From CAZEJK01 sp964512045 (GTDB taxonomy: Bacteria; Acidobacteriota; Thermoanaerobaculia; Thermoanaerobaculales; Sulfomarinibacteraceae): a DNA stretch of 7,955 nucleotides. Below are positions 6,025 to 7,955 of this stretch, one piece after another (within the stretch, counting starts at the first letter, position 1; every line of letters begins with the position of its first letter). Below the pieces are notes generated by a model. The model ran no database searches, was not told where the DNA came from, and was given only the letters and a program-made list of their open reading frames with translations. Where the stretch lies: positions 1-7,955 of the forward strand of contig CAZEJK010000237.1 in NCBI GenBank assembly GCA_964512045.1, in the 5' to 3' direction. A program made the translations under genes and the position numbers.

Positions 6025-7368
6025 TCAGAACGGCGGCAGGATCGAGAAGCCGAGGAAGCCCTTGGAGCAGTAGCGCAGACCCACGTAGATCGCGAGCACC
6101 ACGAACAGCCGCTTCAGCCACACGTCCGAGATGTACCTCTGGGTGCGGGGGCCGATCATCGAGCCGACGAAGATGCCGAGCATCTCGACGCCGACGAGCA
6201 TCCACGGGACCACGACGCCCTTGCCGACCATGTAGGTGAAGATCGACACCACCATCCCGATGAGGACGGCGAACGCCGACGTCCCGGCCACCAGGAACAT
6301 CGGCAGCCCGGCCACCGACGTCAGGAACGGTACCAGGAGGAACCCGCCGCCGACGCCGAGGAACGACGCGAGCGCCGCGATGCACGCGCCGCCGATCGCC
6401 GGTATGAACGCCTTGAAGCTGAACTCGACGCCGTAGAAGGTGAACCGGATCGTCTTTTGCGGCAGCAGGAAGATCATCAGGAAGCCGATGAGCACGAGGG
6501 CGTAGGCGATCCACATGGCGCCGGCGAACAGCTCGCCGCCGACGTTCCCCCACAGGGCGCCGGCCAGCACCAGTGCCAGGGCCACGAACATCAGACCGAG
6601 GTTGCCGGCCACGACCGTGACCCCCTGGTCCTTGCTGGTCTCGCCGGCGGCGCGCTGCTTCTGGAAGGCTTCCGCCGCAGCCTTCGCCTCCTTCTTGGAG
6701 GCCTGCCCCTTCGGCGTGGTCTGCCAGAACAGGTACACCCCGAGCCCGAGCACGCACAGACCGAAGATGCCGATGTAGTCCTTCAGGTTGACCTGGCCGG
6801 CGGTCAGGCGCGGGATCAGGAACGATCCGGCCACCGAGCCCACCGCGAGGCTGGCGGCGATCGGCATGACCAGCTGGCCCATGCGGAGGTAGTTGCCGCT
6901 GGAGATCATCGCCGACAGCCCCACCAGCCACTGGTTGGAGACACGGATGGAGTCCGTGAGCAAGGTGTTGAGCGGATGGCCTTTGCCGAAGCCGCGGGCG
7001 TAGTCGCCAAAGCCGAAGATGGTGATGTGGCCGACGCCCGCCATGATGCCGCCGAACGCTCCGACCGTTGAGAAGATCCAGCCGACCCAGATCGCCCACA
7101 GGAAGCCGACGATGTAGCTCGGGTTGGGGGCGCCGGGTATGCCGAGGACGCCGGCGGGCTCGGAGCCGTCGACGATCTTCCGAGTTGCGTCGGCATGCTC
7201 GGGATCGGCGAGGCTCCGGTCGATCGCGGCGCGGACGGGATCCGGCATCGACGCGGCTGCGGTGGTCTCGCTCTGTGCGGCTGTCGGGTCTTGGGCGATC
7301 AGGGCGGTGGTTGCGGCGGCGAGCAAGATCAGCGTCACGCTCGCGATCACGGCGGTGCGGGTGGTCAT
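6025..7368 (-). CDS. TauE/SafE-family anion permease
   Basis: This is a 447-residue polytopic membrane protein of the TauE/SafE family, whose members move sulfite, sulfoacetate and other small anions. The start is ATG 7366-7368, with a near-perfect AGGAGG at 7375-7380, six bases upstream; the open frame upstream of it overlaps the porin-like gene and is unlikely to be translated. A signal-like hydrophobic segment (about 6-25) is followed by a hydrophilic stretch (27-82), probably periplasmic. The two repeat halves are marked by GAFGGIMAGVGHIT (about 103-116) and ASFLGVGGGFLLVPFL (about 334-349), with membrane segments at about 84-115, 145-185, 198-216, 250-272, 280-302 and 322-435. A charged Lys/Glu/Ala/Gln loop (about 220-247) joins the halves. 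At 447 residues it is longer than the typical TauE (about 250-270); similar long versions are, from memory, common in sulfate reducers. Upstream of an oxidoreductase operon it may import the substrate or export the product, with sulfite or another sulfur oxyanion most likely. Transport direction cannot be read from sequence. Confidence 0.92.
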   Translation of the reverse strand: MTTRTAVIASVTLILLAAATTALIAQDPTAAQSETTAAASMPDPVRAAIDRSLADPEHADATRKIVDGSEPAGVLGIPGAPNPSYIVGFLWAIWVGWIFSTVGAFGGIMAGVGHITIFGFGDYARGFGKGHPLNTLLTDSIRVSNQWLVGLSAMISSGNYLRMGQLVMPIAASLAVGSVAGSFLIPRLTAGQVNLKDYIGIFGLCVLGLGVYLFWQTTPKGQASKKEAKAAAEAFQKQRAAGETSKDQGVTVVAGNLGLMFVALALVLAGALWGNVGGELFAGAMWIAYALVLIGFLMIFLLPQKTIRFTFYGVEFSFKAFIPAIGGACIAALASFLGVGGGFLLVPFLTSVAGLPMFLVAGTSAFAVLIGMVVSIFTYMVGKGVVVPWMLVGVEMLGIFVGSMIGPRTQRYISDVWLKRLFVVLAIYVGLRYCSKGFLGFSILPPF

Positions 7369-7374
7369 CGGGTC

Positions 7375-7380
7375 CCTCCT
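7375..7380 (-). promoter_or_regulatory. Strong Shine-Dalgarno site of the TauE/SafE gene
   Basis: AGGAGG lies six bases before the ATG at 7366-7368. It fixes the start of the permease within a longer open frame and is the best ribosome binding site in the window. Confidence 0.85.
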
Positions 7381-7417
7381 CTGAGAAGAAATGAAGAGAT
7401 GCTTCGGGCCATGGGCA

Positions 7418-7735
7418 TCAGAACCTGTACTGCCAGGACACGCCCCAGGCGTCGTCAGCGAGGCCGCCGAGCCCGGTCCAGGACGCATCGTCGGCGTCGT
7501 TGAAGCCGATCCGCACGCGCTGCGCACGGAAGAACAGGTCACCGTCGTCCGAGTAGCCGTCGCCGCCGCGCGCCTCCAGCTGCGAGAAGCCGTAGATCTT
7601 CAGCTGGATCGTCTTCTCGTCGATCGTCTCTTGCAGGGTGATCTTCGCGTGCGCTGTGGGCGCGAGGACCAACACCGCGACCAGTGCGAGTGCGGCTTCG
7701 ATCGGCATGTGGCGGTGAACGTGGCTTCGACCCAT
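7418..7735 (-). CDS. Short porin-like protein, probably an internally deleted outer-membrane porin
   Basis: This 105-residue frame starts at ATG 7733-7735, with GGGAGG at 7744-7749, eight bases upstream. Residues 1-30 form a Sec signal peptide: charged start, hydrophobic core ALALVAVLVLAP, likely cleavage after AHA at residue 30. Residues about 31-79 look like the start of a phosphate-selective-porin (OprO/OprP)-type barrel, with a short polar helix, KIYGFSQLEA and then FFRAQRVRIGFN. The last residues, AWGVSWQYRF, end in the terminal Phe with alternating aromatics that BAM recognises in outer-membrane barrels. A complete porin of this type has roughly 350-450 residues, so the middle of the barrel is missing while both ends stay in frame. 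It may be a deletion remnant, a collapsed assembly, or less likely a genuine small outer-membrane protein. It sits 49 bases upstream of the TauE/SafE gene with no terminator between them. A full porin here would supply the outer-membrane route for the permease's anion. Confidence 0.7.
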   Translation of the reverse strand: MGRSHVHRHMPIEAALALVAVLVLAPTAHAKITLQETIDEKTIQLKIYGFSQLEARGGDGYSDDGDLFFRAQRVRIGFNDADDASWTGLGGLADDAWGVSWQYRF

Positions 7736-7831
7736 GCGTGCTGCCTCCCGAGACCGGCGCTTCGTGTGCGCCAGGTGCCGTCAGACAAAGCACGGACGGT
7801 GCCAGGTGGTCCCTCTCGTCAAAAGGCGTTT

Positions 7832-7859
7832 TTTATGAGTGACTTGGACTCGCTGACGA
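7832..7859 (-). promoter_or_regulatory. Possible sigma-70-type promoter for the operon
   Basis: On the minus strand a TCGTCA box (7854-7859, 4/6 to TTGACA) and a CATAAA box (7832-7837, 4/6 to TATAAT) are 16 bases apart. This would give a leader of roughly 90 bases before the porin-like start. The match is weak; it is the best candidate between the nested inverted repeat and the first gene. An alternative AT-rich -10-like TAAAAT at 7930-7935 would have its -35 beyond the window end. Confidence 0.25.
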
Positions 7860-7936
7860 TCGACCGAGCAAGCGGAAACTCGGTTTCCGCCGTGGTCGAT
7901 ACATCGCAGATAACCAGTTCTAAATCAAAATTTTAA
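7835..7936 (+). CDS. Possible 33-residue divergent small ORF
   Basis: An ATG at 7835 on the plus strand opens a 33-codon frame ending at TAA 7934-7936. A purine stretch (AAAAGG, 7821-7826) sits eight bases upstream and could act as a weak ribosome binding site. The peptide begins MSDLDSLTIDR and is Ser-, Asp- and Val-rich, with no recognisable motif, signal or membrane segment. It runs through the whole nested inverted repeat, which limits its freedom as a coding sequence. It could be a leader peptide, a remnant of a divergent gene, or chance. I have no family evidence for it. Confidence 0.15.
   Translation: MSDLDSLTIDRASGNSVSAVVDTSQITSSKSKF
7859..7900. promoter_or_regulatory. Nested inverted repeat upstream of the operon (operator or RNA hairpin)
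   Basis: The inner arms GCGGAAAC (7872-7879) and GTTTCCGC (7883-7890) are perfect and separated by TCG. The outer arms ATCGACC (7859-7865) and GGTCGAT (7894-7900) are also perfect, with 6 and 3 unpaired bases between arms. No T-run follows on either strand, so it does not look like an intrinsic terminator. It lies about 125-165 bases before the first start codon and immediately upstream of the candidate promoter, where a regulator could bind. Alternatively it is a transcribed hairpin of a divergent gene. Confidence 0.5.
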
Positions 7937-7955
7937 ATGCGAAGCGGTGCATCGG

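Noticed and set aside
5941..7071. Plus-strand open frame of 376 codons rich in His, Asp, Glu and Arg
   Set aside because: It is the antisense of hydrophobic codons of the TauE/SafE permease, which itself has clear family motifs and a strong ribosome binding site.
7369..7542. N-terminal extension of the permease frame by 58 codons
   Set aside because: The extension overlaps the porin-like gene and lacks a ribosome binding site. AGGAGG six bases before the ATG at 7366-7368 and the signal-like segment right after it fix the start.
7818..7834. Intrinsic terminator at AAAAGGCGTTTTTT
   Set aside because: The only pairing is AAAA with TTTT around a four-base loop, far too weak for a terminator stem.
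7859..7900. Integron attC-like recombination site
   Set aside because: The arms lack the RYYYAAC/GTTRRRY core pair and no cassette or integrase context is visible.
1..7955. CRISPR array, tRNA, rRNA or insertion sequence
   Set aside because: No regularly spaced repeats, tRNA-like cloverleaf, rRNA segment, transposase or terminal inverted repeats were seen on reading both strands.

Overview
The window carries one tightly packed gene block, all read on the minus strand (right to left), from a high-GC (roughly two-thirds G+C) Gram-negative bacterium. An outer-membrane porin-type sequence implies a diderm. The TauE/SafE variant, the HndA/HndC-like NADH module and the PsrA/PhsA-type molybdoenzyme together recall sulfur-metabolising Desulfobacterota (Deltaproteobacteria). 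That taxonomic guess rests on remembered family resemblance, not on a search. A run of 10 Ns inside a conserved gene shows that this is a draft, possibly metagenomic, scaffold.

In transcription order the layout is: (i) 7736-7955, an upstream region with an AT-rich end, a long nested inverted repeat and a possible promoter; (ii) 7418-7735, a 105-aa porin-like protein that has a signal peptide and a barrel-type C-terminus but almost no barrel between them; (iii) 6025-7368, a 447-aa TauE/SafE-family permease; (iv) 5466-5993, an unrecognised 175-aa protein with about three membrane spans; (v) 3352-5469, a 705-aa molybdopterin oxidoreductase; (vi) 2835-3341, a ferredoxin-like subunit with four [4Fe-4S] motifs; (vii) 2329-2838, a NuoE/HndA-type [2Fe-2S] subunit; (viii) 469-2332, a NuoF/HndC-type flavoprotein broken by the N run; (ix) 1-464, the N-terminal part of a [2Fe-2S]/[4Fe-4S] protein of NuoG/HoxU/HndD type that continues beyond the window.

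Genes (iv)/(v), (vi)/(vii) and (vii)/(viii) overlap by the four bases ATGA. The other junctions are 4 to 49 bases with ribosome binding sites and no visible terminator, so this looks like a single operon. The most interesting inference is a soluble cytoplasmic complex. The molybdoenzyme has no Tat signal and no NrfD/PsrC-type membrane anchor follows its ferredoxin subunit. Instead the electron path appears to run from the Mo site through the [4Fe-4S] subunit to an NAD(P)H-reactive NuoEF-type module. The anion permease and porin upstream suggest that the substrate is an imported, or the product an exported, oxyanion such as a sulfur compound. The sequence does not determine the substrate.
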